The notes: generated by a model from the letters alone, not told the origin. DNA of 64,000 nt from Gemmatimonadota bacterium (GCA_018672475.1 JABHFS010000120.1:62001-126000), one strand, 5' to 3'; numbered from the stretch's first letter, positions 1 through 10,958 are shown. Numbers and translations are program-made.

Positions 1-417
1 GACAATGATCCGAGCTTGCCCGCCCCCGACGCCATTGGCAACTTCTATTTCAATACCATCAGGTGCTTCATAAACAACAGTATGCGAATAACCGATGTTG
101 AGCGTAAGTTTCTTACCTTGAACTTCGGCCCGGTACCCAACACCGAATAAATCAAGATTTTTGAAGAAACCTTCGGTTACTCCCGAAACGGCGTTGGCGA
201 TCAAAGTGCGAGTCAAGCCATGAAGAGACCGTGCCAACTTCTCATCGTTTTTACGCGTAACGACGAGATCGGTATCTTGCTTATCCACTGCCAAATGCTC
301 AACAACAAAAGGTACCTGCAACTGCCCTTTAGGACCTTTAACTGCGACCTCGGCACCCGCGACCGAAACTTCAACACCTTGAGGTACGACTATCGGTGCA
401 TTTCCTATACGCGACAC
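1..417 (-). CDS. rplF: 50S ribosomal protein L6 (3' end beyond window)
   Basis: L6 binds 23S rRNA near the sarcin-ricin loop of the large subunit. The reverse strand translates from a GTG start as VSRIGNAPIVVPQGVEV, the conserved L6 N-terminus. It continues through SLHGLTRTLIANAV and LNIGYSHTVVYEAPDGIEIEV and runs off the window edge after about 139 residues (family length about 180). The GTG at 415-417 is chosen because GGGAGAG lies 8 nt upstream and no earlier in-frame start gives the conserved N-terminus. It lies 23 bp after rpsH in the spc part of the cluster. Confidence 0.95.
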   Translation of the reverse strand, partial: MSRIGNAPIVVPQGVEVSVAGAEVAVKGPKGQLQVPFVVEHLAVDKQDTDLVVTRKNDEKLARSLHGLTRTLIANAVSGVTEGFFKNLDLFGVGYRAEVQGKKLTLNIGYSHTVVYEAPDGIEIEVANGVGGGQARIIV

Positions 418-440
418 TTTAAAACTCTCCCGTAAAATCA

Positions 441-839
441 CTACCAGACATTACAAAGGACTTCCCCACCCACGCCAGCCGATCGCGCTTCCCTATCGGT
501 CATCACTCCCTTGGAGGTGGACACGATAGCAATCCCCAATCCGCGTAGGACGCGTCGAATATCGGAGCTACCCGAGTATTGACGCAATCCTGGCCGACTG
601 ACGCGCTTAAGCCCGTGGATTATACTTTTGTTTGTCTTGTCGTACCGCAGATAAAGCCGCAATACACCCTGCTTATTGTCTTCAATAAAAGCAAAGTTAT
701 CGATAAAACGACACTCAGCTAACACACGAGCCACCTCCCGCTTCAACTTTGAAGAAGGCACGTCAACTCTGGGGTGCTTAGCTTGGCAGGCATTGCGGAC
801 TCGAGTCAGCATGTCTGCGATCGGATCAGTCATACTCAT
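441..839 (-). CDS. rpsH: 30S ribosomal protein S8
   Basis: S8 is a primary 16S rRNA-binding protein of the small-subunit platform. In E. coli it also represses the spc operon. The 132-residue product starts MSMTDPIADMLTRVRNA, the family signature, and ends with the conserved STSKGVMTDREAR..GVGGEVLC segment. Full length for the family. It sits between rpsN and rplF as in most bacteria. Confidence 0.97.
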   Translation of the reverse strand: MSMTDPIADMLTRVRNACQAKHPRVDVPSSKLKREVARVLAECRFIDNFAFIEDNKQGVLRLYLRYDKTNKSIIHGLKRVSRPGLRQYSGSSDIRRVLRGLGIAIVSTSKGVMTDREARSAGVGGEVLCNVW

Positions 840-858
840 AATTGATTCTCCAACTCCT

Positions 859-1044
859 CTACCAACTCGCCTTAGTCATACCCGGAATCTCGCCCTTTAG
901 CGCGAGGGTGCGAAAGCAGATTCGGCAAAGACCGAATTTGCGATATACCGCGCGAGGACGCCCACAGGAATTACACCTGGTATAACCACGAGTGGAAAAC
1001 TTGGGTTTGCGTTGCGCTTTAACTATTAGACATTTCTTAGGCAT
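859..1044 (-). CDS. rpsN: 30S ribosomal protein S14, zinc-binding (type Z)
   Basis: S14 lies in the head of the small subunit near S3 and S10. This is the short 61-residue form with a zinc ribbon: Cys24 and Cys27 (CNSC) and Cys40 and Cys43 (CRIC). The longer Cys-less form has about 100 residues. The C-terminus [11 protein letters not shown] is diagnostic. Located between rplE and rpsH as usual. The Cys-containing form implies zinc-dependent assembly, and no zinc-free paralogue is visible in this window. Confidence 0.97.
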   Translation of the reverse strand: MPKKCLIVKAQRKPKFSTRGYTRCNSCGRPRAVYRKFGLCRICFRTLALKGEIPGMTKASW

Positions 1045-1059
1045 TTACAGGCTCCGGTC

Positions 1060-1605
1060 CTATTCACTGAAAGGCATTCCCAACGATTTTAACAATTCAC
1101 GGCCTTGATCATCGCTATTGGCTGAAGTGACAATAGTAATATTCATGCCCCTAATCTGATCAATCACGTCATAATCAATTTCGGGAAAGATAATCTGTTC
1201 TTTGATGCCTAGATTGTAGTTCCCTCGCCCATCAAAGCTCTTCTCCGAGACTCCGCGAAAATCGCGAACTTGAGGCAAGGCAAAATTGATAAGACGATCA
1301 AGGAATTCAAACATTCGGTTACCCCGCAGAGTGACCATGCAACCGATCGGAATGCCTGCGCGTAACTTAAAGTTAGAAATCGCCTTCTTAGCCTGGCGAA
1401 TAGAAGGCTTTTGGCCCGTTATTGCCGTCAACTCAGCCACTGCATTTTCAAGGACTTTTGGCTCTTGCACGGCCTCGCCGACACCGATATTAATAACGAC
1501 TTTGCCCAACCGCGGCACTTGCATATCGTTCTTGAAATCGAAGTGATCCTTGAGCAGGCCCATCGACTGTTCTCTATACTGTTTTTTTAATCTAGCTTCG
1601 TACAT
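1060..1605 (-). CDS. rplE: 50S ribosomal protein L5
   Basis: L5 binds 5S rRNA and contacts the P-site tRNA and the small-subunit head. The 181-residue sequence carries the family blocks [34 protein letters not shown] and [19 protein letters not shown], and has full family length. The start lies only 3 bp after the stop of rplX, so the genes are probably translationally coupled. Confidence 0.97.
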   Translation of the reverse strand: MYEARLKKQYREQSMGLLKDHFDFKNDMQVPRLGKVVINIGVGEAVQEPKVLENAVAELTAITGQKPSIRQAKKAISNFKLRAGIPIGCMVTLRGNRMFEFLDRLINFALPQVRDFRGVSEKSFDGRGNYNLGIKEQIIFPEIDYDVIDQIRGMNITIVTSANSDDQGRELLKSLGMPFSE

Positions 1606-1608
1606 AAT

Positions 1609-1926
1609 TTATTCTGGATCTATCATTTCGCCGCTGCGAGCGGAAACGCGCACGTGTTTGCCGTTGTCCAACTGCTTGTGGCTGATACGGGTCGGTTGAT
1701 CTGTCTTAGGGCAAACGACCATGATGTTAGAAATATGAATAGGTGCTTCGCGTTCGATAATACCCCCTTGAGGATCGCGCGAAGTCGGGCGGGTGTGATG
1801 CTTACGCATATTCACCCCCTCGACAATAACACGGCCCCGGTCTTTAAATACATTGAGCACGGTCGAACGCCGCCCCTTGTCATTACCGCTGATAACCTGA
1901 ACTGAATCCCCCTTGCGAATATCCAT
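1609..1926 (-). CDS. rplX: 50S ribosomal protein L24
   Basis: L24 is an assembly-initiator protein binding the 5' region of 23S rRNA. An N-terminal KOW motif is visible (KGDSVQVISGNDKGRRSTV, about residues 5-23), followed by VIVEGVNMRKHHTRP, the classic L24 segment. At 105 residues it has family length. Lies between rplN and rplE. Confidence 0.96.
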   Translation of the reverse strand: MDIRKGDSVQVISGNDKGRRSTVLNVFKDRGRVIVEGVNMRKHHTRPTSRDPQGGIIEREAPIHISNIMVVCPKTDQPTRISHKQLDNGKHVRVSARSGEMIDPE

Positions 1927-1937
1927 TGCAACCTTCC

Positions 1938-2306
1938 TTAAACAACCTCGGGAGCCAATGAAACGATGCGCATAAACTGCTTTTCACGCAGCTCGCGGGC
2001 AACCGGACCAAAAATACGAGTGCCGGTAGGCTCCTTATCATCGTTGATCAATACTGCAGCATTATCATCGAAACGGATATAAGATCCATCGGATCGACGA
2101 TACTCTTTCTTTGTCCTCACAACGACGGCTCTGGCTACCTGGCCTTCTTCCAGCGGTCCATTGGGCGTAACGCCATGAACTGCTACAACAATTAGGTCTC
2201 CAATCCCAGCATAGCGCTTGCCCGAGCCACCGAGCACTCGGATACACTTTGCGGTCCGTGCACCAGCATTATCCGCCATCTTAACTATCGTGTATTCATG
2301 AATCAT
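1938..2306 (-). CDS. rplN: 50S ribosomal protein L14
   Basis: L14 forms an inter-subunit bridge and binds the silencing factor RsfS in other bacteria. The 122-residue product contains [18 protein letters not shown] near the N-terminus and the [13 protein letters not shown] segment near the end, both diagnostic. Full length. The start is 2 bp from the stop of rpsQ, indicating coupling. Confidence 0.97.
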   Translation of the reverse strand: MIHEYTIVKMADNAGARTAKCIRVLGGSGKRYAGIGDLIVVAVHGVTPNGPLEEGQVARAVVVRTKKEYRRSDGSYIRFDDNAAVLINDDKEPTGTRIFGPVARELREKQFMRIVSLAPEVV

Positions 2307-2308
2307 TT

Positions 2309-2584
2309 CTATGCCTGATCCTGGATGTCTTGACGCTCAAGGATTTCAACCAATCGCCAACGCTTAGTCTTGCTCATTGGCCGACATTCCTCAATACGCA
2401 CCAGATCACCAACCTGAGATTCTTCTTTTTCATCATGCGCGACAAACTTCGCCGTCCGGCGAATGACCCGACCATAAAGAGGGTGCGGAACACGTTGTTC
2501 AATCGCGATAACCCGCGTCTGCACATTATTGGCCTTAAGTACACGACCTTCTGCCTGACGCCTTCCTGTCTTCTGCTTAGCCAT
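2309..2584 (-). CDS. rpsQ: 30S ribosomal protein S17
   Basis: S17 is an OB-fold primary binder of 16S rRNA helix 11. The product has 91 residues, with the motif [18 protein letters not shown] (about residues 36-53) and the C-terminal [16 protein letters not shown] block. Lies between rpmC and rplN in the usual order, with single-digit gaps. Confidence 0.96.
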   Translation of the reverse strand: MAKQKTGRRQAEGRVLKANNVQTRVIAIEQRVPHPLYGRVIRRTAKFVAHDEKEESQVGDLVRIEECRPMSKTKRWRLVEILERQDIQDQA

Positions 2585-2591
2585 TCCTCAC

Positions 2592-2807
2592 CTATTCTCC
2601 ACCGGCCAGGGCGCGAACCCCGAGGACATGCTCTTTGAGCACTGTATGCGCCTTCGCAATATCACGCCGTACCTGCCGCAACCGAATAGGGCTGGTCAGT
2701 TGGCCGGAGACATGCTGAAAGCGCAAGTTGAAGGATTCTTCATGAAGCTCTTCTAATTTATTTTTGACATCATCCACGTTCATTTCGCGGAGTTCGCTTA
2801 CCTTCAT
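2592..2807 (-). CDS. rpmC: 50S ribosomal protein L29
   Basis: L29 is a small helical hairpin protein at the polypeptide exit tunnel, near the trigger-factor and SRP docking site. The 71-residue sequence has the two-helix pattern and the motif [28 protein letters not shown]. It starts with [13 protein letters not shown] and lies directly after rplP with a 2-bp gap. Confidence 0.95.
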   Translation of the reverse strand: MKVSELREMNVDDVKNKLEELHEESFNLRFQHVSGQLTSPIRLRQVRRDIAKAHTVLKEHVLGVRALAGGE

Positions 2808-2809
2808 AA

Positions 2810-3220
2810 TTATGAAACTCGCTTGACGATTTTGGTCTTAATGGGCAACTTGTGGCCAGCGCGGCGAAATGCCTCGCGCGCCATATCCTCAGGAACTCCA
2901 GCGACTTCGAACATAACCCGTCCGGGCTTGACGACGGCGACCCACCCTTCGGGAGCCCCCTTACCCTTACCCATACGAGTTTCGGCCGGTTTCTTGGTAA
3001 TTGGTTTATCGGGGAAGATGCGAATCCACATTTTACCGGTACGGCTCATTGCCCGGCTAATCGCCACGCGAACAGCTTCAATCTGGCGACTCGTGATCCA
3101 GCAAGGCTCAAGCGCTTTGAGACCATATTCTCCGAAAGAGACTAAGTCTCCTCCTTTGGTCTGCCCCCGCATGCGGCCCCGCGATTGCTTCCTCCACTTA
3201 GACTTCTTGGGCATTAACAT
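2810..3220 (-). CDS. rplP: 50S ribosomal protein L16
   Basis: L16 sits near the A-site tRNA elbow and is needed late in 50S assembly. The 136-residue product starts [11 protein letters not shown], which matches the family start, so the first ATG is kept. It contains [20 protein letters not shown] and [20 protein letters not shown], both diagnostic. Located between rpsC and rpmC. Confidence 0.97.
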   Translation of the reverse strand: MLMPKKSKWRKQSRGRMRGQTKGGDLVSFGEYGLKALEPCWITSRQIEAVRVAISRAMSRTGKMWIRIFPDKPITKKPAETRMGKGKGAPEGWVAVVKPGRVMFEVAGVPEDMAREAFRRAGHKLPIKTKIVKRVS

Positions 3221-3240
3221 GATGTAAGGATCCTCATTAT

Positions 3241-3897
3241 CTAGACCGCCTTAGCGGTCCCTTGATCTTCGGCTACGACTTCGCCGTGGCAAATCCACAC
3301 TTTTACACCTACGGTGCCAGACGCGGTAAACGCCGTAGCCATCGCGTAGTCGATATCAGCGCGCAGTGTGTGCAGGGGCACTCGACCAGCCGGCTCAGAC
3401 CGTTCACGTCTCCCCATCTCGGAACCATTAATCCGACCAGCGACGCCAATGCGAATACCCTCGGCTCCCATTCGCATCGTCGAGGCAACAGACTTCTTTA
3501 TCGCCCGGCGGAAAGAAACCCGCTGCTCAAGTTGGCGTGCAAGGCCATCAGCAACCAACTGGGCGTCAAGTTCCGGCTTCTTAATCTCTTGTATATTGAG
3601 CGAAACATCTTTACCGGTGAGCGCCTTGAGTTCGTCGCGGAGTTTGTCAACTTCGGCGCCCCGGCGACCGATTGCAATACCGGGCCGAGCGGTGTGCACT
3701 TCGACGGTAACTCGCTTGGGCTGGCGTTCAATATTAATCTGCGAAACACCCGCTCTCTGCAAGCGTTGGCGCACATAGCGCCGAAGCATGAGATCTTCCT
3801 TAAGCAATTCGGCAAAATCCTTTTCGGCAAACCAATTCGAACGCCAAGTCTTTATAACGCCGAGCCTAAAGCCATATGGATGTGTTTTTTGTCCCAA
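3241..3897 (-). CDS. rpsC: 30S ribosomal protein S3
   Basis: S3 lines the mRNA entry channel and contributes to helicase activity. The 218-residue protein starts [15 protein letters not shown], then carries a type-II KH domain around residues 40-110 with the [14 protein letters not shown] loop. The C-terminal domain contains [19 protein letters not shown] and ends [15 protein letters not shown] long open frame on the opposite strand (3262-4188) is a shadow of this gene and rplV. Confidence 0.97.
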   Translation of the reverse strand: MGQKTHPYGFRLGVIKTWRSNWFAEKDFAELLKEDLMLRRYVRQRLQRAGVSQINIERQPKRVTVEVHTARPGIAIGRRGAEVDKLRDELKALTGKDVSLNIQEIKKPELDAQLVADGLARQLEQRVSFRRAIKKSVASTMRMGAEGIRIGVAGRINGSEMGRRERSEPAGRVPLHTLRADIDYAMATAFTASGTVGVKVWICHGEVVAEDQGTAKAV

Positions 3898-3906
3898 GAT
3901 TCCCCC

Positions 3907-4254
3907 TTACTTGGTCTCGTCGCTAACAACGACTGTGAGATGGCAGTGGCGCTTGCGAATTTGATCTGCTGCTCCGCGTGCCCGAGGCCTGACACGCTTC
4001 AGATCGCGCCCTTCGTCGGCGAAGACACTGGAGACATAAAGATCTTCTGCATCAACCGGACTTTCTTCGTCTTGATTGATTCCATTGGCGATAGCCGATC
4101 TCAAGGTCTTTTCGACCTGCTTTGCCACTGGACGGGGAGAAAAGCGGAGAATCGTCAGTGCCTCCTCAACAGACTTCCCACGAATTAAGTCGATAAGCTG
4201 ACGCACTTTGGTCGCTGGCACACCAATTTGTTTGAGTATAGCCCTTGCTTCCAT
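3907..4254 (-). CDS. rplV: 50S ribosomal protein L22
   Basis: L22 lines the exit tunnel, where its beta-hairpin lies near the macrolide site. The 115-residue sequence contains PTKVRQLIDLIRGKSVEEALTIL in the helical core (about 13-35) and ends in the hairpin region DLKRVRPRARGAADQIRKRHCHLTVVV. Full length. Its start lies 2 bp after rpsS. Confidence 0.96.
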   Translation of the reverse strand: MEARAILKQIGVPATKVRQLIDLIRGKSVEEALTILRFSPRPVAKQVEKTLRSAIANGINQDEESPVDAEDLYVSSVFADEGRDLKRVRPRARGAADQIRKRHCHLTVVVSDETK

Positions 4255-4256
4255 CG

Positions 4257-4544
4257 CTATTGCATCCTCGTTCCGCGCTCAGTCAACCGCCCACCATGCC
4301 CGCGAAATGTGCGGGTCGGAGCGAATTCACCGAGCTTATGCCCAACCATATTCTCGGTAATATAAACTGGGATGAACTTATTACCATTGTAAACGGCCAG
4401 CGTATGACCGACGAAATCAGGCGTTATCGTCGAACGACGGGACCAAGTCTTGACGACTTGCTTATCTCCCGTGCGATTGAGATGTTCGACTTTTTTCGCC
4501 AGATGCCCATCGATGAAAGGGCCTTTTTTAACCGATCTTGCCAT
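4257..4544 (-). CDS. rpsS: 30S ribosomal protein S19
   Basis: S19 is in the small-subunit head, next to S13, contacting the A-site tRNA. The 95-residue protein starts [19 protein letters not shown] and contains the family motif [10 protein letters not shown] near the C-terminus. Order rplB-rpsS-rplV is canonical. Confidence 0.97.
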   Translation of the reverse strand: MARSVKKGPFIDGHLAKKVEHLNRTGDKQVVKTWSRRSTITPDFVGHTLAVYNGNKFIPVYITENMVGHKLGEFAPTRTFRGHGGRLTERGTRMQ

Positions 4545-4553
4545 GATTCCTCA

Positions 4554-5387
4554 CTACTTCGAGTTGCGGCGGCGTATAATCCACTGATTACTTTGATTTT
4601 TGCGCTTGCGCGTCTTATAACCTTTCGTCGGCTTACCCCAAGGAGTAACCGGGTGGCGGCCCCCTGAAGACTTGCCCTCGCCACCGCCATGCGGATGATC
4701 AACAGGATTCATGACCACACCTCGCACCTTGGGCCTGCGCCCTAACCAACGGGACCGGCCCGCTTTGCCGATGACGACATTCGCGTGTTCAACATTGCCG
4801 ACCTTACCAATAGTCGCCATGCACTGAATAAGTACTTCGCGGGTCTCTCCAGAAGGCAATCGCAATTGAGCACGCCCTTCATCACGCCCGAGTAGTTGGA
4901 CTTCAGTACCCGCACTTCGAGCAAGCTGTCCGCCTCGGCCCGGATTGAGTTCAACATTATGGATCGTCGAGCCAAGAGGTATATTCGCTAGGGGCAGCGC
5001 ATTACCGACCTCAATTAGAGCCTCTGGGCCCGCTGTAATAGAAGCGCCTACATTCAAACCCAAAGGAGCGATAATATAGCGTTTATCTCCATCTGCATAG
5101 ACAATCAATGCGATAAACGCCGAGCGGTTAGGATCGTATTCGATTGAATCGACCCTTCCTGGGACGCCGATTTTATTCCGCCTGAAGTCAATAACACGGT
5201 AGCGACGCTTGTGACCACCACCGCGGCGGCGCATCGTCATGCGGCCCTGGTTATTACGACCACCAGACTTATATACGGCCCCGGAGACCAACGACTTCTC
5301 TGGTTTGCCACGCGTCAACTCCTCAAAGGAATTGACCGTCTTGAAGCGTAGTGTCGGTGTAATAGGACGAAATTTCTTAACAGCCAT
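4554..5387 (-). CDS. rplB: 50S ribosomal protein L2
   Basis: L2 is a core 23S rRNA-binding protein required for subunit association and peptidyl transfer. The 277-residue product carries the conserved [19 protein letters not shown] block near residues 42-60. The C-terminal [21 protein letters not shown] loop includes the histidine linked to peptidyl-transferase function. Full length, between rplW and rpsS. Confidence 0.98.
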   Translation of the reverse strand: MAVKKFRPITPTLRFKTVNSFEELTRGKPEKSLVSGAVYKSGGRNNQGRMTMRRRGGGHKRRYRVIDFRRNKIGVPGRVDSIEYDPNRSAFIALIVYADGDKRYIIAPLGLNVGASITAGPEALIEVGNALPLANIPLGSTIHNVELNPGRGGQLARSAGTEVQLLGRDEGRAQLRLPSGETREVLIQCMATIGKVGNVEHANVVIGKAGRSRWLGRRPKVRGVVMNPVDHPHGGGEGKSSGGRHPVTPWGKPTKGYKTRKRKNQSNQWIIRRRNSK

Positions 5388-5405
5388 CTTAAATAAATCC
5401 AGTTG

Positions 5406-5693
5406 CTATATATTTTCTACAATTTCGATGGAATCGCCGGCCTTTAGAGTAACATAGGCCTTCTTCCAACCGGCACGCCGCCCCTGGAATAGCCCCTGTC
5501 GTTTGGGCTTACTGGGTACATTGACCGTGCGAACGGACTCAACTTTAACGGAAAAAATAGATTCTATCGCTTGGCGAATTTGTATCTTATTCGCTCCAGA
5601 GAGAACGCGAAAAGCATATTTATTGCTTTCGCGTAGAATCGTGGCTTTCTCCGTAATAATAGGCTTTTGAATAATGGTTCTTGGATTGTTCAC
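5406..5693 (-). CDS. rplW: 50S ribosomal protein L23
   Basis: L23 surrounds the exit tunnel and is the docking site for trigger factor and SRP. The 95-residue sequence has IIQKPIITEKATIL at the start, NKIQIRQAIESIFSVKVESVRTVN in the core and ends with the typical basic loop followed by GDSIEIVE. Lies between rplD and rplB. Confidence 0.96.
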   Translation of the reverse strand: MNNPRTIIQKPIITEKATILRESNKYAFRVLSGANKIQIRQAIESIFSVKVESVRTVNVPSKPKRQGLFQGRRAGWKKAYVTLKAGDSIEIVENI

Positions 5694-5706
5694 TTAACGA
5701 TTCCTC

Positions 5707-6345
5707 TCAGCCTTCTTGCCGATGAGTTTCTACGAACTTATCGAAAGCCTGATGAGTAAAAAGCACTATATCAGCTCTCAGCAAATCATAAGTCCCCAAA
5801 GACCCCAAATGAGCAATGTTCACTTTGGGCAAATTACGGCTAGACTTGACTAGTATAGGGGCATTTTCAGCTGTAATAAAGAGAAGCTTCTGATCGTTTA
5901 GGCCACAGGCATCCAAAATCTTTCTAAAAGACTTAGTGCTTGGCTCGGCAAAATCAAAATCCTCGATTACCTTGATCTGATCTCCAGATCCCTTAACCGT
6001 CAAAGCAGACCGCAAAGCCAATCGCTTCAGAGACTTGGGTAACTTTTCGTAATAAGATCGAGGTTGGGGACCAAAAGCGACCCCACCACCGCGGACCAAA
6101 GGCGACCGCATAGAGCCACGACGGGCCATACCAGTGCCTTTCTGGCGATGGTGCTTCTTACTCGTTCGAGCAATTTCGGACCGCGTCTTAACCGAAGCGG
6201 TCCCCTGCCGTTGATTTGCCTCATAAGCGACTACTGCTCGATAAAGAGCATACTCTGAGACCTCGATAGCAAAAAGATCCTCGGGCAGTTCTACAGACCC
6301 GCTCGCTTGACCTTCACTGTTTAAAATATCTACCTGCGTGCTCAT
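5707..6345 (-). CDS. rplD: 50S ribosomal protein L4
   Basis: L4 lines the exit tunnel and in E. coli represses the S10 operon. The 212-residue product has the loop [30 protein letters not shown] at about residues 64-93 and ends with [16 protein letters not shown]. In most bacteria rplC precedes this gene. Here rplD begins only 7 bp after the stop of rpsJ and rplC is absent, a clean gap in an otherwise standard order. Confidence 0.97.
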   Translation of the reverse strand: MSTQVDILNSEGQASGSVELPEDLFAIEVSEYALYRAVVAYEANQRQGTASVKTRSEIARTSKKHHRQKGTGMARRGSMRSPLVRGGGVAFGPQPRSYYEKLPKSLKRLALRSALTVKGSGDQIKVIEDFDFAEPSTKSFRKILDACGLNDQKLLFITAENAPILVKSSRNLPKVNIAHLGSLGTYDLLRADIVLFTHQAFDKFVETHRQEG

Positions 6346-6352
6346 TGTCCTG

Positions 6353-6661
6353 TCAGACCTTTATATCGATGCCAATACCAGCAGGCAGATCAAGTTTCAT
6401 CAATGCATCCACGGTTTGCGGCGTTGAATCGAAAATATCGATAAGCCGCTTGTGAATCCGCGTTTCGAACTGCTCACGCGACTTCTTGTCCACATGCGGA
6501 GACCGCAACACTGTATATATCGTGCGGGAAGTCGGCAACGGCACGGGGCCGACAATCCGGGCCCCGCTCCGCTTGACCGTCTGGACGATCTCGTCCACGG
6601 ACCTATCCAAAGCCATGTGATCATAGGCTTTCAGTCGAATACGTATTCTATCAGCTGCCAC
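6353..6661 (-). CDS. rpsJ: 30S ribosomal protein S10
   Basis: S10 is a small-subunit head protein that also binds NusB and NusG in other bacteria. The 102-residue product reads [15 protein letters not shown], then [30 protein letters not shown], the family signature. The start codon is GTG, preceded by GGGAGA about 9 nt upstream. It follows tuf and directly precedes rplD, with rplC missing from its standard place. Confidence 0.97.
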   Translation of the reverse strand: MAADRIRIRLKAYDHMALDRSVDEIVQTVKRSGARIVGPVPLPTSRTIYTVLRSPHVDKKSREQFETRIHKRLIDIFDSTPQTVDALMKLDLPAGIGIDIKV

Positions 6662-6685
6662 TTGCTAGGGTCTCCCTATCTTCTC

Positions 6686-7882
6686 TTATTCGGTTTCGGT
6701 GACTTCGGTAACGACACCGGAGCCGATGGTTCGGCCACCTTCTCGAATCGCAAATCGAAGCTGCGGTTCAATGGCGATCGGCTGACCCAATTCTACCTCT
6801 ATCGTGACGTTATCACCGGGCATAACCATCTCGGTGCCCTCAGGCAAGCCAATCGAACCCGTAACGTCTGTGGTGCGGAAAAAGAACTGTGGGCGATAGC
6901 CTGAGAAGAAGGGTTTTTCACGTCCACCTTCTTTGGGCGTCAATACGACGACCTCGGCCTTGAACTTGGTGTGCGGTAAAACCGAGCCGGGTTTGCAAAC
7001 GACCATTCCACGCATCAGTTCGGCTTTTTCAACACCGCGCAACAGAAGCCCAACATTATCACCAGCCTCGCCTTCATCGAGCAACTTGCGAAACATTTCA
7101 ACGCCAGTGACAGTCGTTTTACGCGTCTCCTTAATACCGACGATTTCAACATCTTCGCCGACCTTAACCCGACCGCGTTCAACACGACCCGTACCAACTG
7201 TTCCACGCCCCTGGATCGTGAAGACGTCTTCAATCGGCAACAAGAAGGGCTTCTCAATATCGCGGACCGGATCGGGAATGAACTCGTCAACGGCGTCCAT
7301 CAACTCATCTATCGCCTGCGTGCCCGTCGCTGTGTCTGAACCTTCAAAAGCTTGCAAAGCCGAACCGCGGATAACCGGAGTATCGTCACCCTCAAAGCCG
7401 TATTCGGAAAGTAGCTCGCGGGTTTCCAACTCGACCAAGTCGAGCAACTCCTCATCGTCGACCTGGTCAACTTTGTTCATGAAAACCACAATGCGGGGCA
7501 CGCTCACCTGACGGGCGAGAAGAATATGCTCGCGCGTTTGGATCATAGGGCCGTCAGCCGCGCTGACGACTAAGATCGCACCATCCATCTGAGCAGCACC
7601 AGTGATCATGTTTTTGATATAATCAGCGTGACCAGGGCAATCGACATGCGCGTAGTGCCGCTTCTCCGTCTCATACTCCTGATGCGAAACATTGATTGTC
7701 ACCCCACGAGCTTTCTCTTCGGGCGCATTATCGATATCATCAATATTCTTCGCCTCGGCCAAGCCCTTGTTCGCCTGATGCAAAGTGATAGCCGCCGTCA
7801 GCGTCGTCTTGCCATGATCAACGTGGCCGATCGTGCCGATATTAACATGTGGTTTGTTACGCTGAAACTGTTCCTTAGCCAT
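6686..7882 (-). CDS. tuf: Elongation factor Tu
   Basis: EF-Tu is the GTPase that delivers aminoacyl-tRNA to the ribosomal A site. The 398-residue protein has the P-loop GHVDHGKT (residues 19-26), the switch II motif DCPGHADY, the guanine-specificity motif NKVD and the beta-barrel domains 2 and 3 ([13 protein letters not shown], then [15 protein letters not shown]). Located between fusA and rpsJ as in the str operon. No second tuf copy is present in this window; in particular none precedes tRNA-Trp, where tufB often lies. Confidence 0.98.
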   Translation of the reverse strand: MAKEQFQRNKPHVNIGTIGHVDHGKTTLTAAITLHQANKGLAEAKNIDDIDNAPEEKARGVTINVSHQEYETEKRHYAHVDCPGHADYIKNMITGAAQMDGAILVVSAADGPMIQTREHILLARQVSVPRIVVFMNKVDQVDDEELLDLVELETRELLSEYGFEGDDTPVIRGSALQAFEGSDTATGTQAIDELMDAVDEFIPDPVRDIEKPFLLPIEDVFTIQGRGTVGTGRVERGRVKVGEDVEIVGIKETRKTTVTGVEMFRKLLDEGEAGDNVGLLLRGVEKAELMRGMVVCKPGSVLPHTKFKAEVVVLTPKEGGREKPFFSGYRPQFFFRTTDVTGSIGLPEGTEMVMPGDNVTIEVELGQPIAIEPQLRFAIREGGRTIGSGVVTEVTETE

Positions 7883-7926
7883 TTTTCCTATCCTCTCCTT
7901 GTCTCTGGAAAGATCTCGTTGAAGTC

Positions 7927-10005
7927 TTAACCTTGAACTTTAGCGACGATTTCCTCAGTAATACTATTCGGAACCGCCTGATATTTAGAAAACTGCATTG
8001 TGAATAATGCCCGGCCCTGAGTTAACGAGCGCAGCCGGGTCGCATAACCAAAAGTCTCACTAAGTGGTACAAAAGCTTTGATGACTTGGGCATCAGACCG
8101 AGGATTGATGCCTTGTATTTCACCGCGGTGCGAGTTGAGATCGCCCATTACATCGCCCAAATACTGTTCTGGGACAACCACCTCAAGTTCCATAATCGGC
8201 TCCATGAGGAATGGAGACGCCTTTCGGGTTCCTTCTTTGAAACCCATGGAACCGGCGATCTTAAAAGCGATTTCCGAAGAATCAACGTCGTGATACGTAC
8301 CGTCGACCAACGTCACTTTTATGTCCTCAATTGGAAATCCTGCAACCGGCCCTGAGGTCATGGATTCAGCAATGCCATCACGGACGGGATTGATGAATTC
8401 CTTTGGAATATTACCGCCGACGATTTTCGATTCGAAGATCAGCCCCGTACCGGGTTCACCTGGCTCAATCTCGAGCTCAACATGGCCAAATTGGCCGCGG
8501 CCACCGGATTGACGGATAAAACGCCCTGTAGCCTCAACAGCCTTCTTTATGCCTTCTTTATAAGCGACCTGGGGCTTGCCAACATTAGCCTCAACCTTAA
8601 ACTCGCGAAAGAGACGGTCTATCAGGATCTCCAAATGCAATTCGCCCATTCCCGACATGACAGTTTGGCCCGTCTCATCGTCCTGGCGCACCCTGAAGGT
8701 TGGATCCTCTTCGCTGAGCTTGGACAGAGCTACATGCAATTGCTCTTGATCTGCCCGAGTTTTGGGCTCAATCGCAACGTGAACCACAGGCTCGGCAAAC
8801 TCAATCTTCTCAAGGATGATGGGATTATCTTCGTCGCATAACGTATCCCCTGTAGTCGTATTTTTAAGACCGACTACAGCTACAATATCTCCAGCAAAAG
8901 CCTCAGTCCGTTCAGACCGGTCATTGGCATGCATTTCGAGCAAGCGCGAAGCGCGTTCCCTGCGGTCATTGGTCACATTATACAAATATGAACCAGCCTT
9001 TATCGAGCCAGAATAGACGCGAACAAAGGTCAAGCGACCAACAAAGGGATCGGTCATAACCTTAAAGGCCAAGCCAGCAAAAGGAGCGTCATCGCGGGTA
9101 TCGCGGATGACTTCTTCTTCTGAATTGGGCAGTAAACCTTTAACATCCTTGAGATCTGCCGGAGCCGGAAGATAGTGAAGAACCGAGTCCAGCAACTGTT
9201 GCACGCCTTTATACTTATAGGCACTTCCGCATAAGACAGGTACAGCTTTTAGTGCGATAGTTGCCTTGCGTAGGGCGGCGCGAATCTCGTCGGGGCTAAT
9301 CTCGTTCCCTTCGAGGAACTTTTCGAGCAATCCATCGTCGAACTCTGCAACACCCTCAAGCAGTTTTTCGCGATATTCAAGAGCGCTCTCTTTTAGATCC
9401 TCGGGAATCTCATTTTCGAAGTAGTTTGATCCCTGACTGGCTTCTTCAAAGGTGATCGCCTTCATTTCGACCAAATCAATCATGCCGTTAAAGGTCTCAC
9501 CTGTGCCAATAGGCAACTGAACGGGCACAAAATTGCTGCCCAACCGATCCTTTAACATATCTAGGACCTTGAAAAAGTCGGCCCCGTTACGATCCATCTT
9601 ATTAACGAATGCAATTCGCGGCACATCGTATTTGTCTGCCTGGCGCCAGACGGTCTCAGACTGCGGCTCAACACCGCCGACTGCACAGAAGACGCTGATC
9701 GCACCATCAAGCACGCGCAATGAACGTTCGACTTCAGCCGTGAAGTCAACATGCCCAGGCGTATCAATTATGTTGACGCGATGATCCTTCCACTCACAGG
9801 CCGTCGCAGCGGAAGTAATCGTGATACCTCGCTCGCGCTCCTGTTCCATCCAATCCATAGTCGCCGTGCCATCGTGGACTTCGCCCATGCGATGGAGTCG
9901 GCCTGTATAAAACAGGATGCGCTCAGTGGTCGTCGTCTTGCCAGCGTCAATATGTGCGGCAATGCCGATATTGCGCGTATCTTCGAGTGAAAACTCTCGT
10001 GCCAT
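7927..10005 (-). CDS. fusA: Elongation factor G
   Basis: EF-G is the translocation GTPase that also takes part in ribosome recycling. The 692-residue protein begins [29 protein letters not shown], which holds the P-loop AHIDAGKT. Further motifs are DTPGHVDF and NKMD, domain IV with [15 protein letters not shown] and the C-terminal domain ending in [20 protein letters not shown]. The frame stays open 56 codons upstream, but that extension overlaps rpsG and has no family similarity. ATG 10003-10005, with a GAGG upstream, is the start. Confidence 0.97.
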   Translation of the reverse strand: MAREFSLEDTRNIGIAAHIDAGKTTTTERILFYTGRLHRMGEVHDGTATMDWMEQERERGITITSAATACEWKDHRVNIIDTPGHVDFTAEVERSLRVLDGAISVFCAVGGVEPQSETVWRQADKYDVPRIAFVNKMDRNGADFFKVLDMLKDRLGSNFVPVQLPIGTGETFNGMIDLVEMKAITFEEASQGSNYFENEIPEDLKESALEYREKLLEGVAEFDDGLLEKFLEGNEISPDEIRAALRKATIALKAVPVLCGSAYKYKGVQQLLDSVLHYLPAPADLKDVKGLLPNSEEEVIRDTRDDAPFAGLAFKVMTDPFVGRLTFVRVYSGSIKAGSYLYNVTNDRRERASRLLEMHANDRSERTEAFAGDIVAVVGLKNTTTGDTLCDEDNPIILEKIEFAEPVVHVAIEPKTRADQEQLHVALSKLSEEDPTFRVRQDDETGQTVMSGMGELHLEILIDRLFREFKVEANVGKPQVAYKEGIKKAVEATGRFIRQSGGRGQFGHVELEIEPGEPGTGLIFESKIVGGNIPKEFINPVRDGIAESMTSGPVAGFPIEDIKVTLVDGTYHDVDSSEIAFKIAGSMGFKEGTRKASPFLMEPIMELEVVVPEQYLGDVMGDLNSHRGEIQGINPRSDAQVIKAFVPLSETFGYATRLRSLTQGRALFTMQFSKYQAVPNSITEEIVAKVQG

Positions 10006-10021
10006 TACTCTATGAGCCTCT

Positions 10022-10492
10022 TTAGAACCTGTAATGAGCGAAGGCTTTATTCGCCTCTGCCATGCGGTGGACTTCTTCTTTCTGTCGCACAGCGCCGCCT
10101 TCACCCTTTGATGCGGCGATAAATTCGTTAGCCAATCGCTCAGCCATGGTGCGTTCGGAACGACTACGGGCATGACTGATTAACCAGCGAATCGACCGCG
10201 CAGTCCGCTCATCCGGCCGCACTTCAACCGGTATCTGATAAGTCTGACCACCAACTCGGCGCGACTTTACCATGACGATCGGTTTGGCGTTTTCAAGCGC
10301 TTTCTGAAAGATCTCGATGGCATCCTGGTCACTACGATCAGCGACCATTTCAATCGAATCATAGAAAATGCGCTCGGCAACACTTTTTTTGCCCTGCTTC
10401 ATCAGCGAATTTACAAATCGAGCCGCCAATACATTATGATACTTAGGATCCGGCAGCAGCTTGCGTTTAATTGCTTTTTTTCGACGCGACAT
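10022..10492 (-). CDS. rpsG: 30S ribosomal protein S7
   Basis: S7 nucleates assembly of the 30S head and lines the E site. The 156-residue sequence starts [18 protein letters not shown] and contains [29 protein letters not shown], the family core. It ends [15 protein letters not shown]. Located between rpsL and fusA as in the str operon. Confidence 0.97.
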   Translation of the reverse strand: MSRRKKAIKRKLLPDPKYHNVLAARFVNSLMKQGKKSVAERIFYDSIEMVADRSDQDAIEIFQKALENAKPIVMVKSRRVGGQTYQIPVEVRPDERTARSIRWLISHARSRSERTMAERLANEFIAASKGEGGAVRQKEEVHRMAEANKAFAHYRF

Positions 10493-10511
10493 CTCTTATC
10501 TCTTGTCTGTT

Positions 10512-10883
10512 CTAGTCCGGACGCCGGGCGCCGTACTTTGAGCGGCCCTGGCGGCGGTCAGCTACGCCCGTGGCATCAAGGACACCACGCACAATATGAT
10601 AGCGCACGCCGGGGCAATCTTTAATACGGCCTCCGCGGACTAGGACGATTGAGTGTTCTTGGAGTGTATGACCCTCACCCGGCACATAGGCCGTGACCTC
10701 AATCCCTGTGGTCAAACGGACGCGAGCCATCTTGCGCAGAGCCGAGTTGGGCTTTTTGGGCGTGGTAGTGAAAACACGCGTGCAGACACCACGGCGCTGC
10801 GGACAACCGATCAACGCTGGAGAATCTGTCTTTTTCTGCGATCTATGCCGGCCCTTACGGACCAACTGGCTAACTGTTGGCAA
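10512..10883 (-). CDS. rpsL: 30S ribosomal protein S12
   Basis: S12 is at the decoding centre. The 123-residue protein keeps the loop [13 protein letters not shown] (Lys43 and Lys44) and [13 protein letters not shown]. The streptomycin-contact Lys43 and the Asp that is methylthiolated in E. coli are both present. The start codon is TTG, with AAGGAGAGG 6 nt upstream, and gives the standard N-terminus [12 protein letters not shown]. First gene of the str block, downstream of rpoC. Confidence 0.97.
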   Translation of the reverse strand: MPTVSQLVRKGRHRSQKKTDSPALIGCPQRRGVCTRVFTTTPKKPNSALRKMARVRLTTGIEVTAYVPGEGHTLQEHSIVLVRGGRIKDCPGVRYHIVRGVLDATGVADRRQGRSKYGARRPD

Positions 10884-10958
10884 GTGCTACCTCTCCTTGT
10901 GGTTCCATGTAAATAGCAAACTCATAATTTAGGTCTAGTTGGCATAACTGTCAATACT

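Noticed and set aside
3262..4188. 308-codon plus-strand open frame opposite rpsC and rplV
   Set aside because: Antisense to two certain ribosomal genes, and the translation resembles no protein.
10006..10173. 56-codon N-terminal extension of the EF-G frame
   Set aside because: It overlaps rpsG, has no family similarity, and ATG 10003-10005 gives the conserved EF-G start.
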